A stretch of 64,000 nucleotides of DNA from Acipenser ruthenus (lineage: Eukaryota; Chordata; Actinopteri; Acipenseriformes; Acipenseridae), in contig NC_081198.1 of NCBI RefSeq assembly GCF_902713425.1, positions 22,861,188 through 22,925,187 of the forward strand. The letters run 5' to 3'. Position 1 is the stretch's first letter. Each line of letters starts with the position of its first letter. The position numbers were made by a program, and so were the translations under genes. Of the stretch, positions 29,331 to 40,300 are shown in pieces. The notes beneath the pieces are model-generated. The model worked only from the letters and a program-made list of their open reading frames with translations. It was not told where the DNA came from and did not search any database.

Positions 29331-31276
29331 CTATGATTGGGAGGTCGGGACACTCTTCCTACTCTTAGCTCTACGCTTGCTTCGAGGGGGCTTGGGCTTA
29401 TTTGCAACTCCCATCACCCCTGAGAAGGTACTCACTGCTGCCTCGTCCAAGAAGGCACCGTCTTTATATGCACAGTACGTGGAGTTGTTGGGGCTATTCA
29501 ACTCCCCACAAGGTAAGTCTGGTGGAACTTGCTCAGGGCCCCTCGGAACGTGTGGGTCAGCTTTGTCCTGGGGGGGGGTTATGACAGACAGCATTCTTTG
29601 GCTGTTACCATCTGTTGAATTGGAGCTGTTAGCAGACTTCTGGCTTACCGCGTCCAGGGGTATTCCCATGTCCTCCAGTGCTGTATCTAGGAGGACCTCT
29701 AGGGGGCCCCTGGTTTTGCCCATACAAGGGAGGGGGTCAAGGATGCTTTGAAGGGAGGCCCTTCGCTTGAAGAGGGTCATTGCTACCGAGGTACTGCTGG
29801 TCAGGGAAGGTGTTGACCCCGACCTCTCCCTCGGTGCATTAGTGAACACCTCTTCTGCGAGGTGTGCTAGGGTTTGTGCCAACGACTGGGAAGGCTGGCT
29901 GGGGATGCCCTGGCTGGCTGCTACCTGCCCACTAGGCGGCAGTGTAGCCGTCCCACTCGCCTCCGTCTCTGCCTGCGAGGGCAAGACTGGGGACTTTGTG
30001 TGGACATTAGCTGGTTTTGGATCTATGGGGGCCACCTGCAACTTGCTGTCTTTGATCCTGATCTTCTTTCTTTTCCCCCCCTCGTCTCTACCCTTTCTTT
30101 TCCCCACCCTCTGCTGGTTCTTCACTCCCTTCCCCTCCTTCTCACTCTCACTTTCACTGTCGCTTTCGCTTTCCTCCCCCACGGACTCAATCCTTATGGC
30201 GTCATAACGAGAGCCGAGGGGGAGTGCTGGCGCTGAGAGGGCCCTACTCAGGGGGGGGCAGCTGCTGGGTCCGGGCTCCCTCCCTGACTCGTGTTCTGCA
30301 TCAGAGGAGCTACTGGAGGAGCTAGTGGAGTGGCTGTTGTACTCTCTCTCTGGGCTGGGGGAAGGGGTCCTCGTAAAACGGGACATGTCTCGGGGGCGGG
30401 GGGGTGAGGGGGTGCTGGTGATGATGGTGGTGCTGGAGTCTGGGTCTTGGATTCTGTTGGTGGTGATGTGGACTGATCTTTGTTACTTGCTCCCTCTTCC
30501 TGCTCAGGCCTAGGCTTGTTCAAGTTTGCCTTGCTGGCTCTGGCCATGTTGGCATAGGAAGAGGGGCAGTCCTTAAACAGGTGCCCCTTCTTTCCACACA
30601 AATTGCACTGCCTCTCTTCTCTGCAGTGGCTGGTCTCGTGGGGGGCGCCGCAGTTCCTGCACTTGACTACAGTACACGCGGCCGTCAGGTGTCCTAATTC
30701 CCCACATTTCCTGCAGAGTTTTGGCATCCCATTATAGAATACCAGCCCTCTGTTGGGCCCTAACACTATGGAGTTTGGAATGTGGCGGACGCCTCCAATG
30801 CCCGATGGATCAACATTAAGGCGTACCAGCCACTTTCTGGCTCCTGTCCAAACCCCATCTTCGTCTGTAATTTTCCTCCCTTCTGATGACACCCTCCCAT
30901 AGCGGTTAAGCCATGTTGTAATATCATAGTCGCTAACAGCCTCATTGAAAAATTGGACAGTAACAACTTTCATTTCTCTGTCTGTCAGTGCATCCACACA
31001 AAATTCTTTGTATGGAGCGAGATATTTATTCTCCCCCCAAAAGGACCACATTTCTTGTAACTTTTGGGGGTTCCTAAAACTGACCTCAAACACTTCCTTA
31101 AGCCCTGGCAATTTCACCAAACAATTCAAGTCAGAAGGGGAAAAACCCATACCCCTCTGAAGAATGGTCCGGCTGAACTCCAGTCTCGTCAGTCCTGGTT
31201 CCGTTTCATCTTGCTTGTTTCTTGTGAAGCGCACCGCATTGTGCCTCCTGGTTTCCTAGGTTGGCCAGAACGCCAT
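29331..31276 (-). pseudogene. LINE D ORF1, nonsense codon and frameshift
   Basis: The ATG at 31274-31276 is followed by a stop at codon 7 (CAG to TAG, 31256-31258). A downstream ORF from a GTG or later ATG retains the knuckles. The shared one-base loss in the G run near residue 289 is also present. Confidence 0.85.
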
Positions 31277-31463
31277 CCTTCAGCTGGCTCCTCCGATTGG
31301 GGTGGGAGAAGCCTCTGGACGTCCGGGTTGTCTCTCTCTACGGAAAAGAGACAACGTAAGCAGCAAATCTGGGCAGTTGAAGGAACTATTACTTTAGTCC
31401 CTGAGGAGATGGTCGCCTCTCAAGAGGGACCCCCTCCCCAGGTGAACGGTGTCCTTCCCTGGC

Positions 31464-31575
31464 GGAGTAGGGGGCGCTGCTTGGCACCGAGACCACGTAG
31501 GAAGAATCGTGGCTGTGACGCCTCCTCGGGGTCCGGGGCCGCCCTCTGCTCCTCCCAGATGGCGCCCTCTGCTGG
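31464..31575. promoter_or_regulatory. Three CTCF-like motifs in LINE D 5' UTR
   Basis: The same three 15-mers are preserved despite ORF decay in this copy. Confidence 0.45.
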
Positions 31576-31877
31576 GCGCCTGCTGCTCTCTCGGTCTGGA
31601 TCTCGATTACAATCAAGGGCTGGGGATGTGGTCGTCTAGGTCATCAAAGGGTCCTCAAAGGTCGTCTGGATGGTAGGTCCTCCTTCTCTCTAACTCCAGG
31701 AACGTCTGGAAAAGCCGGAACCGCCTGAAAAAGAAAAAAACGGGAACCGCCTGAAAAAGAAAAAACTGCTCTCAACAGTCAACAAAATCTTGAAAGACCC
31801 TCGGCCTGGATTGGGCAAGCCAAAACCAGACTGAGCATTAGTCTTCCAAAAAGTTGCCGAGCTGAAGAAAGCCAGTC

Positions 31878-32011
31878 AAAAATAAAAAAAATTCTGTTCC
31901 TCCTCACCCGAACAAACCTCTCACAGACCCTCGGAGGGAGCGGGCAATGCCACTACCCTCTAAGCCTTAGTCTTAGAAAGATTTATTCGAACTGAAGAGA
32001 AGCCAGAGTAT
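31878..32011 (-). repeat. U5-like head of LINE D
   Basis: Begins ATACTCTGGC at 32011, with the same AAATCTTTC form as LINE B. Confidence 0.7.
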
Positions 32012-32124
32012 ATGGCTGGCTAAGAAGGACCTGGCATAGGGACATGTTCCACCACACTTGTCTGGTTAGCTGCATGCTCCCAGGAAACAAACTGCTGCTG
32101 TCTACATCATCATCACATGTGAAT

Positions 32125-32204
32125 AAAAGAAAGAAAGACAGCAAGAAAGAAAGAGAGAAAGAAAGAGAAAGAAAGAAAGAGAGAAAGAAAAAAAAGAAGT
32201 AAAA
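32125..32204. repeat. GA-rich microsatellite, short class
   Basis: An 80-bp polypurine tract between the LINE D 5' end and U2-9, matching 16087-16166. Confidence 0.9.
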
Positions 32205-32310
32205 CGGCGGGAAAACTTGCATCAACACTGGCACTCTCCCTCCAGCAGGGGTAGACAAAATGCTCACAGGAGAGATCCAGATCTGACTTTGACCAACGTT
32301 AGAGAAAGGT

Positions 32311-32496
32311 GTGCACCGTTCCCGGTGGTACTGCAATACCGGGCCGATGCGTGGAGTGGACGGAGCAAGCCCCTGTTCCATCTCCCGATTCCAAAAATCA
32401 ATTTAATATATGGTCCCCTGATAGGGGACGTATCAGATATTAAACTGATAAGAACAGATACTACACTTGATCTTAGCCAAAAGGCCGAGAAGCGAT
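32311..32496 (-). ncRNA. RNU2: U2 snRNA gene, copy 9, complete
   Basis: A 186-nt U2 with T171A in the 3' stem-loop IV region. It is the positional counterpart of U2-5, which carries LINE C; the array alternates between occupied and empty versions of the same site. Confidence 0.93.
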
Positions 32497-32784
32497 GGCG
32501 ACTTGGCCCTTGCCCGGGGCCCCCCAGCCCGGACGGCACAGGGGGATTCAAAGGTGGGTGCAAAATTCCAAGCACAAGCAGAACCCCAAAAAACGGGCTG
32601 CTGCTTCCAGAGGGGAAATGTTCAATTTAAGCAGGAGGAAAAAAAACAAAGCAAAAACACACACATAACACCAAAAACAAAACATAAACTGGCGGAGTGC
32701 GTCTTACAAATAGTCATGCCAAGCTGCTATGCTGTGCAAGGTGCCTTGGGTAACTACAACTGTGCCTCGCTGGCTGGCTGGCTT
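32497..32784 (-). promoter_or_regulatory. U2-9 5' flank with PSE candidate
   Basis: PSE candidate at 32545-32560. Private changes lie further out at about 32583-32650 ('agaacccc', 'aaatgttc', 'gaggaaaaaaaac'), so this flank is the most diverged of the seven. Confidence 0.55.
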
Positions 32785-32890
32785 GCTAAGAAGGTCCTGG
32801 CATAGGGACATGTTCCACCACACTTGTCTGGTTAGCTGCATGCTCCCAGGAAACAACCTGCTGCTGTCTACATCATCACCACATGTGAAT

Positions 32891-32990
32891 AAAAGAAAGA
32901 AAGACAGCAAGAAAGAAAGAGAGAAAGAAAGAGAGAAAGAGAGAAAGAAAGAGAGAAAGAAAGAAAGAGAGAAAGAAAAAAAAAGAAGTA
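32891..32990. repeat. GA-rich microsatellite, long class
   Basis: Polypurine tract between the U2-9 flank and the U2-10 remnant. Confidence 0.9.
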
Positions 32991-33099
32991 AAACGGCGGG
33001 AAAACTTGCATCAACACTGGCACTCTCCCTCCAGCAGGGGTAGACAAAATGCTCACAGGAGAGATCCAGATCTGACTTTGACCAATGTTAGAGAAAGGT

Positions 33100-33111
33100 G
33101 TGCACCGTTCC
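33100..33111 (-). pseudogene. U2 copy 10, 12-nt 3' remnant
   Basis: Only the last 12 nt of U2 (GGAACGGTGCAC) remain, followed by a normal 3' flank. The other side is LINE E ORF2 sequence. The 3'-box match at 33071-33086 has one change. Confidence 0.8.
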
Positions 33112-33629
33112 ACGTCGTTACGTGGCCTGCTCCGGTCTACGTCCCTCAGAGCACAATTGAAGTCACCTGACACGATGACGGGTACGTTCCCCAGCAGGAG
33201 TGGACGCAGCTGTGGAAAAAATTGAACTCTTTCGTTTTGGTTAGTGGGTGCGTAGACATTGACCAGTCTGAGGGGAGTGTTGTTGTATGTCACATCCACG
33301 CTCAGAATTCTACCAGGTTCTACCTCCCTGCTGCTGCGGGAGGTAATAAATGGGTTTTTAAACAGGATACCTACTCCGTCGGCTCTGGCTATGTTGGAGC
33401 CCGACCAGAAGGAGTCCCCCAGGGTCCAACTCTCCTTCAGGTCCCTATAATCAGGGCTCGACGAAATACTACACTCCTGCAGAAAGATGAGATCTGCTTT
33501 CAAGTTAGCTAGATAGTTTAGTACATCAAATCTTTTTTGTGTCTCCCTGATGCTCCTGACATTAACAGACACACATATCAGGGCCATCAGGGTAGCTAAC
33601 AAGAAAAGGAGTCGCTGCGTCCACCCCAT
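33112..33629 (-). pseudogene. LINE E ORF2, endonuclease fragment
   Basis: Residues 1-172: the endonuclease N-terminus with QE and GDFN, but without SRID, SDH or any RT. An open frame of 253 codons runs on through the U2 remnant and GA tract to 32868; that tail is chance reading, not a fusion protein. Confidence 0.85.
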
Positions 33630-33634
33630 AGCGA

Positions 33635-35582
33635 CTATGATTGGGAGGTCGGGACACTCTTCCTACTCTTAGCTCTACGCTTGCTTCGAGGGGGCTTGGG
33701 CTTATTTGCAACTCCCATCACCCCTGAGAAGGTACTCACTGCTGCCTCGTCCAAGAAGGCACCGTCTTTATATGCACAGTACGTGGAGTTGTTGGGGCTA
33801 TTCAACTCCCCACAAGGTAAGTCTGGTGGAACTTGCTCAGGGCCCCTCGGAACGTGTGGGTCAGCTTTGTCCTGGGGGGGGGTTATGACAGACAGCATTC
33901 TTTGGCTGTTACCGTCTGTTGAATTGGAGCTGTTAGCAGACTTCTGGCTTACCGCGTCCAGGGGTATTCCCATGTCCTCCAGTGCTGTATCTAGGAGGAC
34001 CTCTAGGGGGCCCCTGGTTTTGCCCATACAAGGGAGTGGGTCAAGGATGCTTTGAAGGGAGGCCCTTCGCTTGAAGAGGGTCATTGCTACAGAGGTACTG
34101 CTGGTCAGGGAAGGTGTTGACCCCGACCTCTCCCTCGGTGCATTAGTGAACACCTCTTCTGCGAGGTGTGCTAGGGTTTGTGCCAACGACTGGGAAGGCT
34201 GGCTGGGGATGCCCTGGCTGGCTGCTACCTGCCCACTAGGCGGCAGTGTAGCCGTCCCACTCGCCTCCGTCTCTGCCTGCGAGGGCAAGACTGGGGACTT
34301 TGTGTGGACATTAGCTGGTTTTGGATCTATGGGGGCCACCTGCAACTTGCTGTCTTTGATCCTGATCTTCTTTCTTTTCCCCCCCTCGTCTCTACCCTTT
34401 CTTTTCCCCACCCTCTGCTGGTTCTTCACTCCCTTCCCCTCCTTCTCACTCTCACTTTCACTGTCGCTTTCGCTTTCCTCCCCCACGGACTCAATCCTTA
34501 TGGCGTCATAACGAGAGCCGAGGGGGAGTGCTGGCGCTGAGAGGGCCCTACTCAGGGGGGGGCCGCTGCTGGGTCCGGGCTCCCTCCCTGCCTCGTGTTC
34601 TGCATCAGAGGAGCTACTGGAGGAGCTAGTGGAGTGGCTGTTGTACTCTCTCTCTGGGCTGGGGGAAGGGGTCCTCGTAAAACGGGACATGTCTCGGGGG
34701 CGGGGGGGTGAGGGGGGTGCTGGTGATGATGGTGGTGCTGGAGTCTGGGTCTTGGATACTGTTGGTGGTGATGTGGACTGATCTTTGTTACTTGCTCCCT
34801 CTTCCTGCTCAGGCCTAGGCTTGTTCATGTTTGCCTTGCTGGCTCTGGCCATGTTGGCATAGGAAGAGGGGCAGTCCTTAAACAGGTGCCCCTTCTTTCC
34901 ACACAAATTGCACTGCCTCTCTTCTCTGCAGTGGCTGGTCTCGTGGGGGGCGCCGCAATTCCTGCACTTGACTACAGTACACGCGGCCGCCAGGTGTCCT
35001 AATTCCCCACATTTCCTGCAGAGTTTTGGCATCCCATTATAGAATACCAGCCCTCTGTTGGGCCCTAACACTATGGAGTTTGGAATGTGGCGGACGCCTC
35101 CAATGCCCGATGGATCAACATTAAGGCGTACCAGCCACTTTCTGGCTCCTGTCCAAACCCCATCTTCGTCTGTAATTTTCCTCCCTTCTGATGACACCCT
35201 CCCATAGCGGTTAAGCCATGTTGTAATATCATAGTCGCTAACAGCCTCATTGAAAAATTGGACAGTAACAACTTTCATTTCTCTGTCTGTCAGTGCATCC
35301 ACACAAAATTCTTTGTATGGAGCAAGATATTTATTCTCCCCCCAAAAGGACCACATTTCTTGTAACTTTTGGGGGTTCCTAAAACTGACCTCAAAACACT
35401 TCCTTAAGCCCTGGCAATTTCACCAAACAATTCAAGTCAGAAGGGGAAAAACCCATACCCCTCTGAAGAATGGTCCGGCTGAACTCCAGTCTCGTCAGTC
35501 CTGGTTCCGTTTCATCTTGCTTGTTTCTTGTGAAGCGCACCGCATTGTGCCTCCTGGTTTCCTGGGTTGGCCGGAACGCCAT
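33635..35582 (-). pseudogene. LINE E ORF1, N-terminal frameshift
   Basis: The G run near residue 289 is in frame, so a single ORF of 573 aa (35356-33635) covers the knuckles through to the C-terminus. One extra A near 35393-35397, around codon 62, separates it from the normal ATG at 35582. It is the least damaged ORF1 among the copies with a 5' UTR, apart from G. Confidence 0.85.
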
Positions 35583-35769
35583 CCTTCAGCTGGCTCCTCC
35601 GATTGGGGTGGGAGAAGCCTCTGGACGTCCGGGTTGTCTCTCTCTACGGAAAAGAGACCACGTAAGCAGCAAATCTGGGCAGTTGAAGGAACTATTACTT
35701 TAGTCCCTGAGGAGATGGTCGCCTCGCAAGAGGGACCCCCTCCCCAGGTGAACGGTGTCCTTCCCTGGC

Positions 35770-35881
35770 GGAGTAGGGGGCGCTGCTTGGCACCGAGACC
35801 ACGTAGGAAGAATCGTGGCTGTGACGCCTCCTCGGGGTCCGGGGCCGCCCTCTGCTCCTCCCAGATGGCGCCCTCTGCTGG
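35770..35881. promoter_or_regulatory. Three CTCF-like motifs in LINE E 5' UTR
   Basis: Same trio as in copy A. Confidence 0.45.
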
Positions 35882-36183
35882 GCGCCTGCTGCTCTCTCGG
35901 TCTGGATCTCGATTACAATCAAGGGCTGGGGATGAGGTCGTCTAGGTCATCAAAGGGTCCTCAAAGGTCGTCTGGATGGTAGGTCCTCCTTCTCTCTAAC
36001 TCCAGGAACGTCTGGAAAAGCCGGAACCGCCTGAAAAAGAAAAAAACGGGAACCGCCTGAAAAAGAAAAAACTGCTCTCAACAGTCAACAAAATCTTGAA
36101 AGACCCTCGGCCTGGATTGGGCAAGCCAAAACCAGACTGAGCATTAGTCTTCCAAAAAGTTGCCGAGCTGAAGAAAGCCAGTC

Positions 36184-36317
36184 AAAAATAAAAAAAATTC
36201 TGTTCCTCCTCACCCGAACAAACCTCTCACAGACCCTCGGAGGGAGCGGGCAATGCCACTACCCTCTAAGCCTTAGTCTTAGAAAGATTTATTCGAACTG
36301 TAGAGAAGCCAGAGTAT
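36184..36317 (-). repeat. U5-like head of LINE E
   Basis: Begins ATACTCTGGC at 36317, with one extra mismatch to U5 (TCTCTACAG in place of TCTCTTCAG). Confidence 0.68.
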
Positions 36318-36430
36318 ATGGCTGGCTAAGAAGGACCTGGCATAGGGACATGTTCCACCACACTTGTCTGGTTAGTTGCATGCTCCCAGGAAACAAACTG
36401 ATGCTGTCTACATCATCACCACATGTGAAT

Positions 36431-36509
36431 AAAAGAAAGAAAGACAGCAAGAAAGAAAGAGAGAAAGAAAGAGAAAGAAAGAAAGAGAAAGAAAAAAAAA
36501 GAAGTAAAA
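36431..36509. repeat. GA-rich microsatellite, short class
   Basis: Polypurine tract between the LINE E 5' end and U2-11. Confidence 0.9.
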
Positions 36510-36615
36510 CGGCGGGAAAACTTGCATCAACACTGGCACTCTCCCTCCAGCAGGGGTAGACAAAATGCTCACAGGAGAGATCCAGATCTGACTTTGACCA
36601 ACGTTAGAGAAAGGT

Positions 36616-36751
36616 GTGCACCGTTCCCGGAGGAACTGCAATACCGGGCCGATGCGTGGAGTGGACGGAGCAAGCCCCTGTTCCATCTCCCGATTCCAAA
36701 AATCAATTTAATATATGGTCCCCTGATAGGGGACGTATCAGATATTAATAC
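36616..36751 (-). pseudogene. U2 copy 11, truncated by LINE F with a 15-nt internal loss
   Basis: As in the other occupied copies, but 15 nt are missing next to the LINE end: GTA of the target is followed directly by TTAATATCTG. U2-13 has the identical loss, so the two units share ancestry. Confidence 0.9.
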
Positions 36752-37395
36752 TCTTTTATTGAGATTTTACATTTTTTACATTTACACCCATTCGTTTTTT
36801 TCATTCATTTTACATTTCTTTTAAAGATGACATTCATGCATACAGACATACATTTTGTTTTAAAAGCATTTAAAATACATTTAAAAACACCAAGACAATT
36901 GTGCTTTGTACATGGTTAAAACAGACACAGATTAAAATCAACATGAAAAAAACCTGTGCTGTTTTAAAAGTGACTGGAAAAAAAGAACCATCTATAAAAA
37001 ACCAGTGCTTGTGAGGGCCGGGGAGTGCTCTCTAAAAGGTTCAAAAGTGAACATAAAACTAGATCTAAAACAGGGACAGGGGAAAAGGGACAGTGTATAA
37101 AACAGTGAGTTAAAATTCTAAAATTTTAAAACACTTAAAATGTAACTTTTAATAGTTTACATTAAAAATCTTAAAGATACATAAAACAAAACAAAACAAA
37201 ATCAAATAAAACATTCAACGTAAATCAAATAAAAGTCCATAAAACTGAAACAAAAGACTACATAAAACCAGGGCACCGTTGAAAAACGGTCATGCCAGCT
37301 AAAAAGGGCGGAATGCTGGCATGACAAAATAAATAAAAGGCTTAGCGGTGCCCCGTAGTCCCGCTCCTAGGAGCTAGCGGTTCCAGTTTTTTCCT

Positions 37396-40300
37396 TTATT
37401 CCATCTTCACGTCCTGAAGTCCGGCGATCCTCCACTCCGCGCAGGCCTTGTCCTTCCCGAGGGTCCGGATGTCCAGAATTACAAAGTCCTTGATAAGAGT
37501 TTGTGCCCTTCTGGTCGTGGTGATAGTGTCTAGCTCCTGCTTGTGATAGACACAGACGTTACGGCCTTCCCACAGGATCTGCTTGACAACATTGATGACA
37601 CGCCAAACGCACTTAGCTGTGCTGGTAGTGATTCCTCCCGCAGGCCCATAGAGCACAGTCTCAGCGGTCATCTTGGCCGTGTCAGCAAACCTGTTTAGGA
37701 AGACAGAGACAGAGAGCCAGACACTGCCAGCCACATCACACTCCCAGAAGATATGGGCTGGTGTTTCTCTCTTGCGGCACTTTGCATAGGGGCATGTTTC
37801 TACTTGGGCTAGTCCCCTCCTGAACATGAACGCTCGAGTGGGGAGTGCACTGTGGACGGTGTTCCATGCTATATCCTTCTGGACATTACTGAGGCAGCTG
37901 TGAGACACATTCTCCCAGATTTTTTGGCTTTGGGTGAGGGAGAAAGTAGCTACTTTTTCAATTTCCTGGGAACCGGCAAGATATTTAGTTACAGCCTTGT
38001 ATTCCCAGGAGGCCAATTTTGCTTTATCTAAGCCCAATTTATATATAGTGTCCCTTAAGGTTCTATAATACAATGGGGGGTCCCAGGAGTACGGCACGGT
38101 GTTATCAATAGTGCAGAGGCCCAAGGCCCTGAGACAGGTGGCAAAATAGAAACGATTCATGTAACATACCTTCCTGTCCAGGGCCTGGATGTTCTTGATA
38201 GTTTGCGTGAGCCCCTGCACTCGGGTGAGCTGCACAACGTCCGGGACCCCCTTACCTCCCTTCTTGTCGGCTTTACTCAGGGTGGCTCGTTTTACCCTCT
38301 CCATCTTGCTGCCCCAGATAAAGCGGTGGATAATGCGGTCCACCACTTTTTTGGTGGTCCTGTCTGGGGGAAAGATTTTTCCTACATAAGAGAGGATGGG
38401 GAACAGTATAGACTTGGTTATTAATACTCTACCCGTCATTGTTAAGGATCTTGTGCTCCATCCGCCAATCTTTTTACGGACCTGGTTAATGGCAGCCGTC
38501 CAGCTCTGGGCCCCCGAGCTATTGTTCTCGAAAATGAGGCCCAGAATCTTGATTTTGTCCTTTTTGACAGGGTACATGTCCGACAGTTCCCTATCTACCT
38601 GCCAATTTTTAGACACGTAGACTTCGCTCTTGGACTTATTAATCACTGCCCCGGTCGCCGTGCAGTACTTCCCAAGGATATTACTAATCCGAGGTACCGA
38701 CGATGTGTTGGTGCAAATGAGTGACACATTGTCCATATATGCTGTTGTTTTGACCTGGACCCCGTTGGATCCAGGCAGCTGGAAACCAGTTATATTGGTA
38801 TCCCTACGAATTGCCTGCAGGAGGGGTTCAATGCACACGACATATAGCAGTGGGGATAGTGGGCAACCCTGTCTGACCCCTGACTGGATAGATATTTTAC
38901 CAGTCAGGTGCCTGTTCACCAAGACTCGGGTACTAATGTTTGTATAGATGGTTTTAACCCACCCCCTAAGTCCAGGAGCGAATTTCATCTGGTCCATCAC
39001 TTTGTACATATATTCATGGCTTACCCTATCGAACGCCTTCTCCTGGTCAAGGTTGAACAGGCAGAGGGGATGGTTCCGTTCTCTAGAATAAGCCAGAATG
39101 TCCCTTGTTAACATTAAAATATCCGTGATGGACCTCCCTGGGACGCCACAAGCCTGGTCGGGGCCAATGACCAAAGGGAGGTGTACTTGTAGCCGGAGCA
39201 TCAGAGCTTTGGCTAGTATCTTGTAATCCACGCAAAGGAGGCTGATTGGGCGCCAATTCCGTAGATCTTTAACTTCCCCTTTCTTATGAAGGAGAGTAAT
39301 TACACTCTCCCGCATAGAAGGGCCCAACCGCTTCTCCCTGTAGACCGCTCTGTAGACCTCCGCTAAATGGACTTTTAGCGTGTCCCAAAAAAGATGGTAA
39401 TACTCACCCGGGATGCCATCTGGACCTGGCGTCTTACCGGTGTTCATGGTCTTAACCGCCTGGGTGAGCTCCTCCAGCGTGAGTTCTGGGTCCTTCTCCT
39501 CCTCCTCGTCGTCCTGCACTGAGTCAGGCTCCAACTGGCTCAGGAACCACTCTATCAGGGTGTCATCTGTAGCTTTGATGTTATACAGGTCCCTATAGAA
39601 GTTCTCTACCACTTTTTTCACTCCCTCACTATCCTCTACTATCCTCCCCCTGCTGTCGAGCATGGAGGACATCAAGTGCCGCTTCTCCCTCGTTTTCTGG
39701 AAGAAGAAGCGAGTACACTTTTCGTCTTCCTCCATTTTTTGCACTTTTGCATTGTGCATGACCTTTCGTTGTTCCTCCCTACAAAGCACTGAAAGATCTA
39801 GCTTGGTCTGGGCTATCTCGTCGCTTACAGGGAACCCCCGAAGCTGAAGCAGGCTCAGACGCTGGAGGGCAGCATTCAGGTATTTATATTTGGCTCTCCT
39901 TTCTTTTGCTTTCCTCTTGCCTGCTGCTATGAAATAACCCTTAGTTCTCATTTTGACCATCTCCCACCACTCTATAGGGGAGTTGAATAGGTCACGCAAA
40001 GTGGTCCACTCAACAAGCCTGCTCTTATAGGCTGCAGCTATGGAGGGGTCATCGAGTAAGGAGGTGTTTAATTTCCAGACCCCTGACCCCATCTGGGAGG
40101 TCTGAGGGACCTGCAATGTTACCTGCAGGAGCCTATGGTCAGAGAAGAAGACGGCCTGGGTGTCTACTGCCGTCTTCGTAAGGGAGCTGGTATGCAGGAC
40201 GAGATCTATATGGGAGAAGGAGGTCCCAGATGAGCTCACCCAGGTAAAGGGAGGCACCAGGTCCTTACCTGCATCACACAGGGAGAAATCAGATATTATG

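Larger units (their letters stand above)
25236..32011 (-). mobile_element. Keno-like LINE, copy D
   Basis: Full-length 6776 bp, sister of B. The 3' UTR is 25236-25881 and the 5' UTR is 31277-32011. It has decayed further than B: a changed RT active site, and an ORF1 with a nonsense codon as well as the shared frameshift. Confidence 0.85.
16424..32461. repeat. Higher-order block 2 (LINE C, U2-6, U2-7, U2-8, LINE D, U2-9)
   Basis: Second copy of block 1, longer by 795 bp: one extra 794-bp U2 monomer plus one extra G in LINE C ORF1. Confidence 0.8.
33112..36317 (-). mobile_element. Keno-like LINE, copy E, 3'-deleted
   Basis: A 3206-bp remnant with a full 5' UTR (35583-36317), ORF1 and the first 172 codons of ORF2. 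A deletion of about 3.7 kb removed the rest of ORF2, the 3' UTR and U2 nt 36-174. The junction at 33111-33114 shows little or no homology, which suggests end joining. ORF1 lacks the G-run frameshift common to A-D and H. Confidence 0.85.

Noticed and set aside
32868-33629. 253-codon frame joining endonuclease to U2 flank and GA tract
   Set aside because: The tail is U2 3' flank and microsatellite read by chance; only the first 172 codons are LINE coding sequence.
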